A stretch of 64,000 nucleotides of DNA, from contig NZ_CP034882.1 in the NCBI RefSeq assembly GCF_005082825.1, positions 1-64,000 of the forward strand, written 5' to 3'. This DNA is from Buchnera aphidicola (Brevicoryne brassicae). Its GTDB lineage: Bacteria > Pseudomonadota > Gammaproteobacteria > Enterobacterales > Enterobacteriaceae. The stretch's first letter is position 1, and every line of letters starts with the position of its first letter. Of this stretch, positions 37,125-49,620 are shown piece after piece. The notes beneath the pieces were generated by a model that was not told the origin of the DNA, did not search any database, and saw nothing but the letters and a program-made list of their open reading frames with translations. A program made the position numbers and the translations under genes.

Positions 37125-40100
37125 TTATGTAAGAGTGGAATTTAATAATTCTGAAAGACTAGCAGAAGCTTCTTCAACACTAATTGAAGAGCTATTAACT
37201 GTTGTAGAATTATTATGTTTTTTTTGACGACGATTCAAACGTTCTTTATGATATGCATATCCTGTACCTGCAGGAATTAAACGTCCAACAATTACGTTTT
37301 CTTTTAATCCTCGTAATTCGTCTTTTTTTCCTGCAACTGCAGATTCAGTTAATACTCTTGTTGTCTCTTGAAAAGATGCTGCTGATATGAAAGATTCTGT
37401 TGCAAGTGATGCTTTAGTAATACCTAATAAATCTCTTGAAAAAGAAGCTAATTTTTTATTTTTTTGGTTTAAAATACGATTTGAAATCTTTATACGAGAA
37501 AATTCAACTTGTTCACCATCTAAAAAATTAGAATCTCCTGATTTAATTATAGTGGCTTTACGAAGCATTTGTCTTATAATTACTTCAATATGTTTATCAT
37601 TAATTTTTACACCTTGTAAACGATATACTTCTTGTACTTCATTTACAATATATCTAGTTACAGCTTGAACCCCTCTTAATCTAAGAATATCATGTGGAGA
37701 TTCTGGTCCGTCAGACACAACGTCACCTCTTTCTACTCTTTCTCCTTCAAATACATTTAATTGTCTCCATTTTGGAATCATTTCTTCATAAGTATCATTA
37801 CCGTCTACTGGTGTAATTACTAATCTTCTTTTCCCTTTTGTTTCTTTTCCAAAAGATATAATACCACTAATTTCAGCTAAAATTGCTAATTCTTTTGGAC
37901 GTCTAGCTTCAAATAAATCCGCCACTCTTGGAAGTCCACCAGTTATATCTTTAGTTCCACCTGATTCTTGGGGTACTCGTGCTAATGTATCGCCTGAACT
38001 AATTTCTACTCCATCATCAAGTTGAACAATAGCTTTTCCAGGTAAAAAGTATTGTGCAGGCATATCTGTACCTGAAATAAGAACATCTTTTCCATTACGA
38101 TCGATTATCTTTAATGCTGGTCTTAAATCTTTACCGATTGACATTCTTTCTGCAGTATCTAATACTACTATAGAAGATAATCCTGTTAATTCATCTGCTT
38201 GTCGTGTAATACTTTGACCATCAATCATATCTATAAATCGAACTAAACCATTAACTTCTGTAATAACTGGCATAGTATGTGGATCCCATTTTGCTACAGT
38301 CTCTCCAGATTTAACTTTTTCACCATCACCTTTAGCCATAATTGCACCATAAGGTACCTTATAGCTTTCTTTTGTTCTGCCAAAATTATCAATTATATTA
38401 AGTTCTACATTTCTTGAAGTAATAACTATTTTACCTGAAGAATTAGTAACAAATTTTGCATTATTAAGACTAATAATTCCTTTATTTTTGATTTGTATAC
38501 TGGATTCTGCTGCTGCTCTTGATGCTGCACCACCAATATGAAAGGTTCTCATAGTAAGTTGTGTACCAGGTTCTCCTATAGATTGAGCTGCAATAACACC
38601 GATGGCTTCACCTTTATTAACTAGATTACCCCTAGCTAAATCTCGACCATAACAATAAGCACAAACACCAAAATCAGTATCACAATTTACTACTGATCTT
38701 ACTTTTACGTTATCTATAGAACTATTTTCTAAAAGATCACACCATTGTTCATTAAGCAATGTATTTCTTTTAATTAATACTTTGTTAGTGTATGGAATAA
38801 TAATGTCTTCTGCAGTAACACGACCTAAAACACGTTCTCTTAACGGTTCTTTTACATCTCCACCTTCAATTAGAGGAGTCATTAAAATACCTTCATGTGT
38901 TTGACAATCATCTTGTGTTACAACTAAATCTTGAGCGACGTCTACTAAACGACGTGTTAAGTATCCAGAATTAGCAGTTTTTAATGCTGTATCAGCTAAT
39001 CCTTTACGTGCTCCATGAGTAGAAATGAAATATTGTAATACATTTAAACCTTCTCTAAAATTAGCTGTAATTGGAGTTTCAATGATAGAACCATCAGGTT
39101 TTGCCATTAAACCACGCATTCCTGCTAATTGACGAATTTGTGCTGCAGAGCCACGAGCTCCTGAATCAGCCATCATAAATATACTATTAAAAGAAATTTG
39201 TTTCTTTTTTTCACCTTTTTTATTTTTAACAGATTCTGTAGATAAATTTTCCATCATAGCTTTAGCTACTCTTTCATTAGCTGCAGCCCAAATATCAATA
39301 ACTTTATTATATCTTTCACCAGCTGTAACTAGTCCTGATTGAAATTGTTCTTGTATTTCAGCAACTTCGATTTCTGCTTCATTGATAATATTTGCTTTTT
39401 TTTCTGGTATAACCATATCATCAATACCAACTGAAGCTCCTGATCTTGCTGCATAAGCAAAACCAGTATACATAATTTGATCAGCAAAAAAAACAGTAGG
39501 TTTAAGTCCTAAAATACGGTAACAAGTATTAAGCATTTTAGAAATATCTTTTTTACCTAATGTTTGATTAACTATGCTAAAAGGAAGTCCTTTAGGTACG
39601 ATCATCCATAAAATCGCTCTTCCTATAGTAGTGTTGATAATTTTTTTGATTGGTGTAAAGCTTTTATCTTCATTTTTTTTATATTCTATTATACGAACTT
39701 TAACTAAAGAATGTAATTCGGCAATACCTAAGTGATATACTTTTTCTGCTTCGTTAGCGCCATTTAGCAACATTCCCTCGCCTTTTCCATTAATTTTTTC
39801 ACGAGTCATATAATACAATCCTAAAACAACATCTTGAGAAGGTACAATAATCGGCTCTCCGTTAGCTGGAGATAGAATGTTATTAGTTGACATCATTAAG
39901 GCTCTGGCTTCTAATTGAGATTCTAGAGTTAATGGAACATGTACAGCCATTTGATCTCCATCAAAATCAGCATTATAAGCTGCACATACTAATGGATGAA
40001 GTTGAATTGCCTTTCCTTCTATAAGAACTGGTTCAAATGCTTGTATGCCTAATCTATGTAAAGTAGGTGCTCGATTCAATAGAACTGGATGCTCACGAAT

Positions 40101-41345
40101 GACTTCATCTAAGATATCCCATACTACAGCTTCTTCTCTTTCCACCATTTTTTTTGCTGCTTTTATAGTAGTTGCTAAACCACGAACTTCTAATTTACCA
40201 TATATAAAAGGTTTAAAAAGTTCTAATGCCATTTTTTTAGGCAATCCACATTGATGTAAATGAAGATAAGGGCCTACAGTAATTACTGAACGACCAGAGT
40301 AATCAACGCGTTTTCCGAGAAGATTTTGTCGAAAGCGTCCTTGTTTTCCTTTAATCATATCAGCTAAGGATTTAAGAGGTCTTTTATTTGATCCTGTAAT
40401 AGCTCTTCCTCTTCGACCATTATCTAATAGAGCATCTACTGCTTCTTGTAACATCCTTTTTTCATTTCTTACAATAATATCTGGAGCTGCTAAATCTAAT
40501 AAACGTTTAAGACGATTATTTCTATTAATTACTCGACGATATAAATCATTTAAATCAGATGTGGCAAATCTTCCTCCATCTAATGGTACTAATGGTCTAA
40601 GATCAGGTGGTAATACTGGTAATACAGTTAAAATCATCCATTCGGGTTTATTATGAGATTGAATAAACGCTTCTAGTAGTTTAATTCTTTTTGTTAATTT
40701 TTTTCTTTTTGTTTCAGAATTAGTATCGTTTAACTCGATTCTTAATGTGTTACATTCTTGTGTTAAATTAATGTCTTTTAATAAAAATTGAATTGCTTCT
40801 GCTCCCATTGTTGCATTAAATTCATCACCAAATTCTTCTAATGCATCTAAGTATTGTTCTTCAGTTAAAATTTGACGTTTTTCAAGATTAGTCATTCCTG
40901 ATTCTATAACGACATAGGATTCAAAATATAATACTCTTTCAATATCTCTTAAAGGCATATCCAATAATAAACCTATTCGTGATGGTAGAGATTTTAAAAA
41001 CCAAATATGTGCTGTTGGTGAAGATAATTCTATATGACCCATTCTTTCTCTTCTAACTTTGCTTTGTGTAACTTCAACACCGCATTTTTCACAAATTACA
41101 CCTCGGTGTTTTAATCTTTTATATTTACCACATAAGCATTCATAATCTTTTACTGGACCAAAAATACGAGCACAAAATAATCCATCTCGTTCAGGTTTAA
41201 ATGTACGATAATTAATAGTTTCTGGTTTTTTAACTTCACCAAATGACCAAGATCTAATCATGTCTGGTGAAGCTAATGAAATTTTAATAGCATCAAAATC
41301 TTCATTTTTTGTTTGGGATTTTAAAAATTTTAGTAAATCTTTCAC
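37125..41345 (-). CDS. rpoC: RNA polymerase subunit beta'
   Basis: Largest catalytic subunit of RNA polymerase. It has 1406 residues (E. coli 1407). It starts at GTG as in E. coli, with GGAG upstream. The N-terminal zinc motif is [20 protein letters not shown], the Mg2+-binding active site is NADFDGDQM, and the second zinc site is in [15 protein letters not shown]. It follows rpoB with a 78-base gap in the secE-nusG-rpl-rpo cluster. Confidence 0.98.
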   Translation of the reverse strand: MKDLLKFLKSQTKNEDFDAIKISLASPDMIRSWSFGEVKKPETINYRTFKPERDGLFCARIFGPVKDYECLCGKYKRLKHRGVICEKCGVEVTQSKVRRERMGHIELSSPTAHIWFLKSLPSRIGLLLDMPLRDIERVLYFESYVVIESGMTNLEKRQILTEEQYLDALEEFGDEFNATMGAEAIQFLLKDINLTQECNTLRIELNDTNSETKRKKLTKRIKLLEAFIQSHNKPEWMILTVLPVLPPDLRPLVPLDGGRFATSDLNDLYRRVINRNNRLKRLLDLAAPDIIVRNEKRMLQEAVDALLDNGRRGRAITGSNKRPLKSLADMIKGKQGRFRQNLLGKRVDYSGRSVITVGPYLHLHQCGLPKKMALELFKPFIYGKLEVRGLATTIKAAKKMVEREEAVVWDILDEVIREHPVLLNRAPTLHRLGIQAFEPVLIEGKAIQLHPLVCAAYNADFDGDQMAVHVPLTLESQLEARALMMSTNNILSPANGEPIIVPSQDVVLGLYYMTREKINGKGEGMLLNGANEAEKVYHLGIAELHSLVKVRIIEYKKNEDKSFTPIKKIINTTIGRAILWMIVPKGLPFSIVNQTLGKKDISKMLNTCYRILGLKPTVFFADQIMYTGFAYAARSGASVGIDDMVIPEKKANIINEAEIEVAEIQEQFQSGLVTAGERYNKVIDIWAAANERVAKAMMENLSTESVKNKKGEKKKQISFNSIFMMADSGARGSAAQIRQLAGMRGLMAKPDGSIIETPITANFREGLNVLQYFISTHGARKGLADTALKTANSGYLTRRLVDVAQDLVVTQDDCQTHEGILMTPLIEGGDVKEPLRERVLGRVTAEDIIIPYTNKVLIKRNTLLNEQWCDLLENSSIDNVKVRSVVNCDTDFGVCAYCYGRDLARGNLVNKGEAIGVIAAQSIGEPGTQLTMRTFHIGGAASRAAAESSIQIKNKGIISLNNAKFVTNSSGKIVITSRNVELNIIDNFGRTKESYKVPYGAIMAKGDGEKVKSGETVAKWDPHTMPVITEVNGLVRFIDMIDGQSITRQADELTGLSSIVVLDTAERMSIGKDLRPALKIIDRNGKDVLISGTDMPAQYFLPGKAIVQLDDGVEISSGDTLARVPQESGGTKDITGGLPRVADLFEARRPKELAILAEISGIISFGKETKGKRRLVITPVDGNDTYEEMIPKWRQLNVFEGERVERGDVVSDGPESPHDILRLRGVQAVTRYIVNEVQEVYRLQGVKINDKHIEVIIRQMLRKATIIKSGDSNFLDGEQVEFSRIKISNRILNQKNKKLASFSRDLLGITKASLATESFISAASFQETTRVLTESAVAGKKDELRGLKENVIVGRLIPAGTGYAYHKERLNRRQKKHNNSTTVNSSSISVEEASASLSELLNSTLT

Positions 41346-41423
41346 GCATCAGCTCCTGTCGGAGTAAATCTTTTTAAGTTGATAAATCTATGAATATTAT
41401 TTATTATTTTAAGAGTAGCTTAA

Positions 41424-44400
41424 TTACTCGCTTTCTAATTCAATATTAATACCTAATGATCGAATTTCTTTAAGAAGTACGTTAAAAGATTCTGGCATAC
41501 CAGGTTCCATTTGATGATTTCCATCTACAATATTTTTATACATTTTAGTTCTTCCATTAACGTCATCAGATTTTACAGTTAACATTTCTTGCAATGTATA
41601 AGATGCCCCATATGCTTCTAGTGCCCAAACTTCCATTTCACCGAAACGTTGTCCACCAAATTGAGCTTTTCCACCTAGTGGTTGTTGTGTGACTAAACTA
41701 TAAGAACCAGTAGAACGAGCATGCATTTTATCATCTACTAAATGATTTAATTTCAACATATACATATAACCAACTGTAACTGGTCTTTCAAATTTTTCTC
41801 CTGTTCTTCCATCAAAAAGTGTAATTTGTCCTGAAGTAGGTAAATCAGCAAATTCTAGAAGTTTTTTTATTTCGTTTTCTTGCGCTCCATCAAAAACAGG
41901 AGTAGCAATAGGGATTCCATTTTTTAAATTTTTTGCCAAACATAATATTTCTTCGTTTGAAAATGTATCTAAATTTATTTTTTGACGTAAATTATCTCCA
42001 AGATCAAATGCTTTTTGTATAAATTTTCTTAATTTAGAAATTTTTTCTTGATTTTTAAGCATATGATTAATTTTGTCACCAATGCCTTTAGCCGCCATGC
42101 CTAAATGTGTTTCTAATATTTGTCCTATATTCATTCGAGAAGGAACACCTAATGGATTTAAAACAATATCCACTGGTATACCATTTTCGTCATAAGGCAT
42201 ATCTTCAATAGGATTAATTTTTGAAATAACTCCTTTATTTCCATGTCTTCCTGCCATTTTATCACCAGGTTGGATTTGACGTTTTACTGCTAAATACACT
42301 TTTACAATTTTTAGAACACCTGGAGCAAGATCATCACCTTGTGTTATTTTACGTCTTTTCATTTCAATTTTTTTATTAAATTCCTCTTTTAACTCATTAT
42401 GTTGTTTTGCAAGTTTTTCTATTTCTTTTCTTTTATCTTTTTGTTTTATTTCGATTGAAAACCATTTTTCATAATTTAATTTATTAAGTTTTTCTACTTT
42501 AATATCAAAAGATATAAGAGTTTTTTTAATGTGAGTTAACAAACTTGATTCAAATATTTTAAATTCTTCAGTAAGGTCTTTTTTTGCTTTTTTTAATTGC
42601 ATTTCTTCAATTTCTATAGCTCTTTTATCTTTTTTTACACCATCTCTAGTAAATATTTGTACATCTATAACTGTTCCTGATACTCCATTAGGTACTCTTA
42701 ATGAAGAATCTTTTACATCTGATGCTTTTTCTCCAAAAATAGCACGTAATAATTTTTCTTCTGGTGTGAGTTGTGTTTCTCCCTTTGGTGTTACTTTACC
42801 TACTAATATATCGCCTCCAGTAACTTCGGCTCCAATATAAACAATTCCTGATTCATCTAATTTAGATAATGCAGCTTCTCCTACGTTAGGTATATCTGAG
42901 CTAATTTCTTCTGGTCCTAATTTTGTATCTCTTGATATACACGATAGTTCTTGTATATGAATGGTAGTAAAACGATCTTCTTGTACAACTCTTTCTGATA
43001 CTAAAATAGAATCTTCAAAATTATATCCATTCCAAGGCATAAAAGCCACTCGCATATTTTGTCCTAATGCCAGTTCTCCTAAATCGGTAGAAGGACCATC
43101 AGCTAATACATCTCCTTTTTTTATTATTTCACTTAAATTTACACAAGGTTGTTGGTTGATACATGTATTTTGATTTGATCGAGTATATTTTGTTAAATTA
43201 TAAATATCTATTCCTGCTTCTTCTGAATGTGTTTCTTTTTCGTTTACTTTAACTACAATGCGAGAAGCATCGACATATTGAATAAAACCACTCCTTTTGG
43301 CTACCACTGTAACGCCTGAATCTACTGCTACTGCTCGTTCCATTCCAGTTCCAATAAGAGGTTTATCTGCTTTTAAAGTAGGTACTGCTTGACGTTGCAT
43401 ATTTGCACCCATTAAAGCTCTATTTGCATCATCATGTTCAAGAAAAGGAATTAAAGATGCACCAACAGATACAATTTGTTGAGTTGAAACATCCATATAA
43501 TTAACTTGATTACGATTAAATAAACTAGATTCACCTTTGTGTCGACAAGTTACTAAGTCATCAGTAAAAAAATTATTTTTATCAATATTTGTATTTGCTT
43601 GTGCAATAATGTAATTACCTTCCTCTATGGCAGACAAATAATTAATTTCTTTAGTAACTAAACCATTTCGTACCTTTCGGTAAGGTGTTTCTAAAAAACC
43701 ATAGGTATTTGTTCGAGCATATACAGATAAAGAATTTATTAATCCAATATTTGGACCTTCTGGAGTTTCTATAGGACAAACACGTCCATAATGAGTAGGA
43801 TGTACATCTCGAACTTCAAATCCAGCTCTTTCTCTAGTTAAACCACCTAGTCCTAATGCTGAAATTCGTCTTTTATGTGTAATTTCTGATAGAGGATTGT
43901 TTTGATCCATAAATTGAGATAATTGACTGGAACCAAAAAATTCTTTGACAGCTGCAGATATTGGTTTAGCATTAATCATATCTTGTGGCATAATGGTATC
44001 TAAATCGCCAATAGATAATCTCTCTTTAACTGTTCTTTCTACTCTTACTAAACCAATTCTAAATTGATTTTCCGCCATTTCACCAACTGATCTAATACGT
44101 CTGTTGCCTAAGTGATCAATATCATCTACTTCTCCCTTTCCATTACGAATATCAATTATTTTTTTTATAACGTCAATTATATCTTTTTTATCTAAAGTAC
44201 CTGATCCTTCAATTTCCTGACGAAGAAGAGATCTATTAAATTTCATTCTACCAACTGAAGAAAGATCATATCTATCTTCAGAAAAAAATAAATTTTCAAA
44301 GAGATTTTCTGTTGCTTCTTTAGTAGGAGGTTCACCAGGTCTCATAACTCGATAAATTTCTATTAGTGCACTTGTACGATCATTAGTAGAGTCTATTCTG

Positions 44401-45452
44401 AGTGTTTCTGATATATATGGACCGTGGTCTAAATCATTGGTAAAAAGTGTTTCAATAATATCAAAACCAGATTTTTTTAATTTTTCTAATATTTCTAAGG
44501 ATAGTTCTGTATTAGCAAAAATAATAGTTTCACCGGTTTTTTTATCTAAATAGTTTTTAGATACAATTCTTCCTAAAATGTATTCAATAGGAACTTTAAT
44601 AGATTTTATTTGATCATTTTTTAATTCTTGAATATGTCGTGCAGTAATACGACGACCTTTTTCTACATATATTTTACCTCTTTTTTCAATATTAAATGAT
44701 GCAGTTTCACCTCTTAGTCTTTCTGGGACTAGTGTTAATTCAATATTGTTTTTGTCTATTTTAAAAATATTTTTTTCAAAAAATAGATTCAATATTTCTT
44801 CCGTATTATAATTTAGAGCTCGTAAAATGACTGTTACTGGAAGTTTGCGACGTCGATCAATTCTAACAAATAAATTATCTTTTGGATCAAATTCAAAATC
44901 TAACCAAGATCCTCGGTAGGGAATAATACGTGCATTATAAAGTACCTTTCCTGAAGAATGGGTTTTTCCTTTGTCACTGTCAAAAAAAACCCCAGGACTA
45001 CGATGTAATTGAGAAACAACAACTCTTTCTGTTCCATTAATTATAAATGTTCCATTATTAGTCATTAACGGAATTTCACCCATATAAACTTCTTGTTCTT
45101 TAATATCTTTTACAGTAGCTTCTAATATATCACGTTCATAAATAACAAGACGTAGTCTCACTCTTAGTGCTGCTGAATAAGTAGCACCTCTTATTTGACA
45201 TTCTTTTACATCAAAAATTGCTTCACCTAGACGATAACTGACGTATTGAAGTTCAGCATTTCCATTATAACTACGAATTGGAAATACAGAACGAAATGCT
45301 GCTTCTAAACCTTGTTGAGCTTCTATGTCTAGTTGAATAAATTTTTTAAAAGAATCTAGTTGAATAGAAAGAAGATATGGTATATCCAAAACTTGTGGAC
45401 GTTTGCCAAAATCTTTACGAATACGTTTTTTTTCGGTATAAGAGTAAACCAT
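41424..45452 (-). CDS. rpoB: RNA polymerase subunit beta
   Basis: Second catalytic subunit of RNA polymerase, with exactly 1342 residues as in E. coli. It starts [19 protein letters not shown]. The rifampicin region [26 protein letters not shown] is unchanged from the sensitive type, and [14 protein letters not shown] and the C-terminal [18 protein letters not shown] are present. An attenuator-like hairpin lies in its leader between rplL and this gene. Confidence 0.98.
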   Translation of the reverse strand: MVYSYTEKKRIRKDFGKRPQVLDIPYLLSIQLDSFKKFIQLDIEAQQGLEAAFRSVFPIRSYNGNAELQYVSYRLGEAIFDVKECQIRGATYSAALRVRLRLVIYERDILEATVKDIKEQEVYMGEIPLMTNNGTFIINGTERVVVSQLHRSPGVFFDSDKGKTHSSGKVLYNARIIPYRGSWLDFEFDPKDNLFVRIDRRRKLPVTVILRALNYNTEEILNLFFEKNIFKIDKNNIELTLVPERLRGETASFNIEKRGKIYVEKGRRITARHIQELKNDQIKSIKVPIEYILGRIVSKNYLDKKTGETIIFANTELSLEILEKLKKSGFDIIETLFTNDLDHGPYISETLRIDSTNDRTSALIEIYRVMRPGEPPTKEATENLFENLFFSEDRYDLSSVGRMKFNRSLLRQEIEGSGTLDKKDIIDVIKKIIDIRNGKGEVDDIDHLGNRRIRSVGEMAENQFRIGLVRVERTVKERLSIGDLDTIMPQDMINAKPISAAVKEFFGSSQLSQFMDQNNPLSEITHKRRISALGLGGLTRERAGFEVRDVHPTHYGRVCPIETPEGPNIGLINSLSVYARTNTYGFLETPYRKVRNGLVTKEINYLSAIEEGNYIIAQANTNIDKNNFFTDDLVTCRHKGESSLFNRNQVNYMDVSTQQIVSVGASLIPFLEHDDANRALMGANMQRQAVPTLKADKPLIGTGMERAVAVDSGVTVVAKRSGFIQYVDASRIVVKVNEKETHSEEAGIDIYNLTKYTRSNQNTCINQQPCVNLSEIIKKGDVLADGPSTDLGELALGQNMRVAFMPWNGYNFEDSILVSERVVQEDRFTTIHIQELSCISRDTKLGPEEISSDIPNVGEAALSKLDESGIVYIGAEVTGGDILVGKVTPKGETQLTPEEKLLRAIFGEKASDVKDSSLRVPNGVSGTVIDVQIFTRDGVKKDKRAIEIEEMQLKKAKKDLTEEFKIFESSLLTHIKKTLISFDIKVEKLNKLNYEKWFSIEIKQKDKRKEIEKLAKQHNELKEEFNKKIEMKRRKITQGDDLAPGVLKIVKVYLAVKRQIQPGDKMAGRHGNKGVISKINPIEDMPYDENGIPVDIVLNPLGVPSRMNIGQILETHLGMAAKGIGDKINHMLKNQEKISKLRKFIQKAFDLGDNLRQKINLDTFSNEEILCLAKNLKNGIPIATPVFDGAQENEIKKLLEFADLPTSGQITLFDGRTGEKFERPVTVGYMYMLKLNHLVDDKMHARSTGSYSLVTQQPLGGKAQFGGQRFGEMEVWALEAYGASYTLQEMLTVKSDDVNGRTKMYKNIVDGNHQMEPGMPESFNVLLKEIRSLGINIELESE

Positions 45453-45561
45453 AGAGTTCCTAAATTTTCTGACAGATAAGTTAAAAATATAATTTAACTT
45501 TTGTCTTAAGGGAGAGACATTTTTAATTTTTTAGAAAAAATTTGAATGTTTTAATCAAAAA

Positions 45562-45586
45562 GGCTGGTGAGTTAAAATCACCAGCC
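45562..45586 (-). terminator. rplL-rpoB attenuator hairpin
   Basis: GGCTGGTGA at 45562-45570 and TCACCAGCC at 45578-45586 form a perfect 9-bp stem with a 7-base loop. On the minus strand it is followed directly by TTTTT. In E. coli a very similar GGCTGGTGA hairpin in the same gap partly terminates transcription and lowers rpoBC relative to ribosomal protein genes. Confidence 0.88.
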
Positions 45587-45623
45587 ATTCTTGAAAGTTA
45601 ATTAAATTATACAATTTAATTTT

Positions 45624-45992
45624 TTATTTAATTTCGATTTCGGCGCCAACATCTTCCAATGTTTTTTTAAGTGATTCTGCATCTTCTTTGCTAATGTTTT
45701 CTTTTAAAACAGTTGGTGCTGATTCTACTAAATCTTTTGCTTCTTTTAGTCCCAATCCTGTTGCACTACGTACAGTTTTAATAACTGATACTTTATTAGG
45801 TCCAATAACTTTTAAAAAAATATCAAATTCTGTTTTTTCTTCATGTATATCTTTTTCAAGATTATTGTTAGAACTTATAGACATATTAGCTGATACTCCA
45901 AATTTTTCTTCCATCGCAGCTATAAGTTCTACAACATTCATCACTGACATTTCTGATACAGCTTGTAAGATTTGTTCTTTAGTAATAGACAT
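45624..45992 (-). CDS. rplL: 50S ribosomal protein L7/L12
   Basis: Stalk protein that recruits translation factors. It has 122 residues (E. coli 121). It begins [24 protein letters not shown], followed by a hinge that here is polar ([15 protein letters not shown]) rather than the Ala-rich hinge of E. coli. The C-terminal domain [24 protein letters not shown] is well conserved. It follows rplJ. Confidence 0.96.
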   Translation of the reverse strand: MSITKEQILQAVSEMSVMNVVELIAAMEEKFGVSANMSISSNNNLEKDIHEEKTEFDIFLKVIGPNKVSVIKTVRSATGLGLKEAKDLVESAPTVLKENISKEDAESLKKTLEDVGAEIEIK

Positions 45993-46058
45993 AACAATAA
46001 TTCCTAATAAGAATTAGAATTATTTTAGATGTTATCAAAGCATCTAAAATAATAACCT

Positions 46059-46556
46059 TTAAGAGGTTTCTTTTTTCTTTTTTATGGCAGATAATGTATA
46101 AATAAGTTTTCCAGCAACTGATATTTTTAATACAAATAAAAGTTTTATGATTGCTTCTTTGTAAGTAGGCATATCTGCTAGTTGAGTGATTTCTGGAATA
46201 GACAGTAATTTTCCTTCAAATGCTGCTCCTGTAATTTTAAATTGTGCATTTTTTTTTGAAAATTCTTTAAATAGTCTAGCCCCACTACCTGGATGTTCCA
46301 TAGAATAGGCAATAAAAGTAGAACCTTTTATTTTTTTTTTTAAACATTCAAAAAGAGTATTTTTAATTCCTAAAGATAATAGAGTATTTTGAACAATACT
46401 CATTTTTACTCCTATATTACGTCCGGACTTTCTTAGTTCATTTATTTCGTTTACAGAAATACCTTGAGAATCTGCAATAACAGCCGATAGTGCTATATTA
46501 GATATTTTATTAATTTTAGAAACGATTATTTTCTTTTTATCAAGAGTTAAGGGCAT
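46059..46556 (-). CDS. rplJ: 50S ribosomal protein L10
   Basis: Anchors the L7/L12 stalk on the ribosome. It has 165 residues, as in E. coli. It begins MPLTLDKKKIIVSKINKISN. The 255-base leader between rplA and rplJ has an AAGGAG ribosome-binding site just before the ATG. In E. coli this leader binds L10-L12 for autogenous control; I could not confirm that structure here. Confidence 0.95.
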   Translation of the reverse strand: MPLTLDKKKIIVSKINKISNIALSAVIADSQGISVNEINELRKSGRNIGVKMSIVQNTLLSLGIKNTLFECLKKKIKGSTFIAYSMEHPGSGARLFKEFSKKNAQFKITGAAFEGKLLSIPEITQLADMPTYKEAIIKLLFVLKISVAGKLIYTLSAIKKKKETS

Positions 46557-46811
46557 TTTTATTCAATTCTCCTTATTTCAACAGAGAGAAATAATTTTTA
46601 ATTAATTTTATGATAAAAAAAATAAAAAGAGACAATCTTTTCTGAAAAAAATTTGCAATTGCATATTTATTGGTTTTTCATAATTATTTTTATCAGTATT
46701 AGAAATGGATTATTTTTAAGATGCATGTAATAAATAATAACTTTTAATTTGATTAAAAATGGGGTTATTATAGATAATTTTTTTTCTAGCGTAAAGATGA
46801 AAATTATTTTA

Positions 46812-47507
46812 CTAAATATATAAATTAGATGGATCTAGTGTTAATCCTACACCCATAGTTGTTGATAAAACTATCTTTTTGATATATGTACCCTTTGATT
46901 GTGGAGGTTTGGCTTTTTTTATAGATTCTAAAAATAGGTTAAAATTTTCTTTTATACAATGTTTTTCAAAATTAATTCGACCAATTGTAGCATGAATTAT
47001 ACCATTTTTGTCATTACGGTACCGCACTTGTCCTGTTTTAGCATTTTTAACTGCCTGAGAAATATTTGTTGTCACTGTTCCTAATTTTAGGTTAGGCATA
47101 AGACCACGTGGTCCTAATGTTTGTCCTAACTGTGTTACTATTTTCATTGCATCTGGTGAAGCAATAGCACAATCAAAATTGATACCTTCTTTTTTTATTT
47201 TTTCAACTAAATCTTCCATTCCTATTAGTTCTGCACCTGCTTTTTTAGCTATTTGAACATTTTCACCTTGAGTAAATACTGCTACTCTAATAAAACGTCC
47301 AATGCCATTTGGTAATATTACTGAACCACGAATATTCTGGTCAGATTTTTTTGAATTTATTCCTAAATTAATTGCAATATCAATACTTTCATTAAATTTT
47401 ACTTTCGATAATTTTTTTAATAAAGTTATTGATTCGTCAAAAGGATATAATTTTTCTAAATCAATGTTTTTTTTGATGTTTTTTATTCGTTTAGAAACTT
47501 TTTTCAT
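46812..47507 (-). CDS. rplA: 50S ribosomal protein L1
   Basis: Ribosomal stalk protein and, in E. coli, translational repressor of rplKA. It has 231 residues (E. coli 234). The signature [23 protein letters not shown] is intact. Its ATG overlaps the rplK stop by four bases (ATGA), tighter than in E. coli, so translation of the two is likely coupled. Confidence 0.97.
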   Translation of the reverse strand: MKKVSKRIKNIKKNIDLEKLYPFDESITLLKKLSKVKFNESIDIAINLGINSKKSDQNIRGSVILPNGIGRFIRVAVFTQGENVQIAKKAGAELIGMEDLVEKIKKEGINFDCAIASPDAMKIVTQLGQTLGPRGLMPNLKLGTVTTNISQAVKNAKTGQVRYRNDKNGIIHATIGRINFEKHCIKENFNLFLESIKKAKPPQSKGTYIKKIVLSTTMGVGLTLDPSNLYI

Positions 47508-47938
47508 TTTGATTCCTCGATAATTAAACCCATAGATTTAGCAGTTCCTTCAATTGAACGCATCATATTTTCAATGTTAGAACCTGTCATATCGTTGTTT
47601 TTAATTGTCGCTATTTCTTTTATTTGTGCATAACTAATTTTTCCAACATTTTCCAATTTTGGTTTACTTGATCCTGATTTAATTCCAGATAATTTTTTTA
47701 ATAAAACAGATGCTGGAGGTGTTTTTGTAATAAATGTAAATGAGCGATCAGAATAAACTGTAATAATTACTGGTATAGGCAGACCTTTTTCTATGTTTTC
47801 TGTTTGTTTATTAAATATTTTACAAAACTCCATAATATTAACACCTTTTTGACCTAAAGCAGGTCCTATTGGTGGACTGGGATTAGCCATTCCTGCTGAT
47901 ATTTGAAGTTTAATATAAGATTGTATTTTTTTAGCCAT
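47504..47938 (-). CDS. rplK: 50S ribosomal protein L11
   Basis: Part of the GTPase-associated centre. It has 144 residues (E. coli 142). Its start [23 protein letters not shown] and [19 protein letters not shown] are nearly the E. coli sequence. It precedes and overlaps rplA, and follows nusG by 42 bases. Confidence 0.97.
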   Translation of the reverse strand: MAKKIQSYIKLQISAGMANPSPPIGPALGQKGVNIMEFCKIFNKQTENIEKGLPIPVIITVYSDRSFTFITKTPPASVLLKKLSGIKSGSSKPKLENVGKISYAQIKEIATIKNNDMTGSNIENMMRSIEGTAKSMGLIIEESK

Positions 47939-47980
47939 TTTTTTATCTCTAAATATAAAAATATTTTTATTTAAATAAAT

Positions 47981-48529
47981 TTAGTTTTTTTCGACTTGTC
48001 TAAAATCTAATTCTACAGGAGTTGATCTTCCAAAAATTGATACAGAAACTTTAAGTCTGCTTTTTTCATAGTCAACTTCTTCTACAACACCATTAAAATC
48101 TGCAAAAGGACCATCGTTTACACGAATCATTTCACCTGGTTCAAATAAAGTTTTAGGTCTTGGTTTATTACCAATTTGTCGTAGTCTGTTAATAATTATT
48201 TCTACTTCTTTATCGCTGATTGGTGAAGGTTTATCTGATTTTCCTCCAATAAAACCTAAAACTCTAGGTATGTTTCTTATCAAATGCCATGTTGAATCAG
48301 TCATTATCATTTGAATTAAAACATATCCAGGAAAAAATTTATATTCACTTTTTCTACGTTGTCCAGATCGCATTTCAATAACTTCTTGAGCTGGAACCAT
48401 TACTTCTCCAAATAAATTCTCCATGGCATTTAATTTGACATGTTCTTTTATTGATTGTGCTACACGACTCTCGAATCCAGAAAACGCTTGTAATACATAC
48501 CATCTTTTTTTTCTTTGAATTTCATGCAT
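47981..48529 (-). CDS. nusG: Transcription termination/antitermination factor NusG
   Basis: Binds RNA polymerase and couples it to Rho or ribosomes. It has 182 residues (E. coli 181). The N-terminal NGN domain starts [18 protein letters not shown], and the KOW domain is [22 protein letters not shown]. It starts 2 bases after the secE stop. Confidence 0.97.
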   Translation of the reverse strand: MHEIQRKKRWYVLQAFSGFESRVAQSIKEHVKLNAMENLFGEVMVPAQEVIEMRSGQRRKSEYKFFPGYVLIQMIMTDSTWHLIRNIPRVLGFIGGKSDKPSPISDKEVEIIINRLRQIGNKPRPKTLFEPGEMIRVNDGPFADFNGVVEEVDYEKSRLKVSVSIFGRSTPVELDFRQVEKN

Positions 48530-48531
48530 CT

Positions 48532-48915
48532 TTAAAACCTTAAACTAATAATAAATGCTATTAAACGAAATATAATATTATCTAAAATCCATAAAATAAA
48601 AGATATAAAAATTGTTATAGTAATTACGATTAACGTAGTATATAAAGTCTCTTTGTATTCAGGCCATATTATTTTTTTTATTTCTTTTTTTAAAACTCTT
48701 ATATACGATATAATATGTTTTCCTTTTACTGTCCATAATAAAGTTCTAATTGCACATATAATCAGAAAAAACATGATAACTAGACGGATATATAATTCCA
48801 TTTTATAAAAATAGTAATAAGTCAAAAATGACAAAATAAATAATATAGATATAGATAACCATTTTATTTTCTCTAAAACTTGAGATTCTTTTTGGTTTTG
48901 ATTATTTTTATTCAT
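48532..48915 (-). CDS. secE: Preprotein translocase subunit SecE
   Basis: Small membrane subunit that clamps the SecY channel. It has 127 residues, the same as E. coli, with three hydrophobic segments (about residues 17-35, 41-62 and 95-120). The conserved amphipathic motif is seen as [21 protein letters not shown]. It is the first gene of the secE-nusG-rplKAJL-rpoBC series on the minus strand. Confidence 0.94.
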   Translation of the reverse strand: MNKNNQNQKESQVLEKIKWLSISILFILSFLTYYYFYKMELYIRLVIMFFLIICAIRTLLWTVKGKHIISYIRVLKKEIKKIIWPEYKETLYTTLIVITITIFISFILWILDNIIFRLIAFIISLRF

Positions 48916-49154
48916 AGTTTCTCCTAAAATTATTGAATAATATAGAAAAAATATGTTATCAATACTAAATATTTATTTTTTTATTTTTTAAAACACTCTT
49001 GAGATGTCTTTAAAAAAATCAAAAATAAAATTTTTTGAATAGATTCAGTTTTTTTTGAAGAAATTTAGATAAATTAAAAATTTATAATAATTTAAGATAA
49101 AATATAAAAATATTAGGGTGAGAGTGATGATAGATTTTTTTGATAATTTTTTTA

Positions 49155-49172
49155 AAAAAACGGGCGTTTTTT
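49155..49172 (-). terminator. Terminator of the Thr-Tyr-Gly-Thr tRNA array
   Basis: On the minus strand AAAAAAC, a GCCC tetraloop and GTTTTTT form a 7-bp stem (49155-49172), whose 3' arm supplies the U-tract. It is 7 bases past the last tRNA and separates the array from secE. Confidence 0.55.
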
Positions 49173-49178
49173 AAAATA

Positions 49179-49251
49179 TGCTGATACCCAGAATTGAACT
49201 GGGGACCTCACCCTTACCAAGGGTGTGCTCTACCTACTGAGCCATATCAGC
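49179..49251 (-). tRNA. tRNA-Thr (anticodon GGT)
   Basis: A 73-nt cloverleaf on the minus strand. The acceptor GCTGATA pairs with TATCAGC, and the anticodon loop TTGGTAA carries GGT. It is almost identical to E. coli thrT. CCA is not encoded. In E. coli tufB follows this tRNA; here it does not. Confidence 0.96.
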
Positions 49252-49268
49252 AAATTTATTAAAATTTT

Positions 49269-49340
49269 AGCGGGCAGCGGGAATTGAACCCGCATCTTCA
49301 GCTTGGAAGGCTAAAGTAATAGCCATTATACGATGCCCGC
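49269..49340 (-). tRNA. tRNA-Gly (anticodon TCC)
   Basis: A 72-nt cloverleaf on the minus strand. The acceptor GCGGGCA pairs with TGCCCGC, and the anticodon loop CTTCCAA carries TCC. It matches E. coli glyT. CCA is not encoded. Confidence 0.96.
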
Positions 49341-49361
49341 ATTTCATAATTTTTATACGTT

Positions 49362-49443
<82 letters not shown>

Positions 49444-49465
49444 TAGAAATAGGCATTTTTATATT

Positions 49466-49538
<73 letters not shown>

Positions 49539-49566
49539 TTTTTTAAAAAAATTTTTAATAAGTAAT

Positions 49567-49594
49567 ATTATATAATTTTTCATCTTTATTGCAA
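49567..49594 (-). promoter_or_regulatory. Promoter of the tRNA array
   Basis: On the minus strand TTGCAA (49594-49589) is followed after 16 bases by a perfect TATAAT (49572-49567), about 30 bases upstream of the first tRNA. The position and the perfect -10 make this one of the better promoter candidates in the window. Confidence 0.55.
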
Positions 49595-49620
49595 GTATTT
49601 TATAAAAATAATTCATTATA

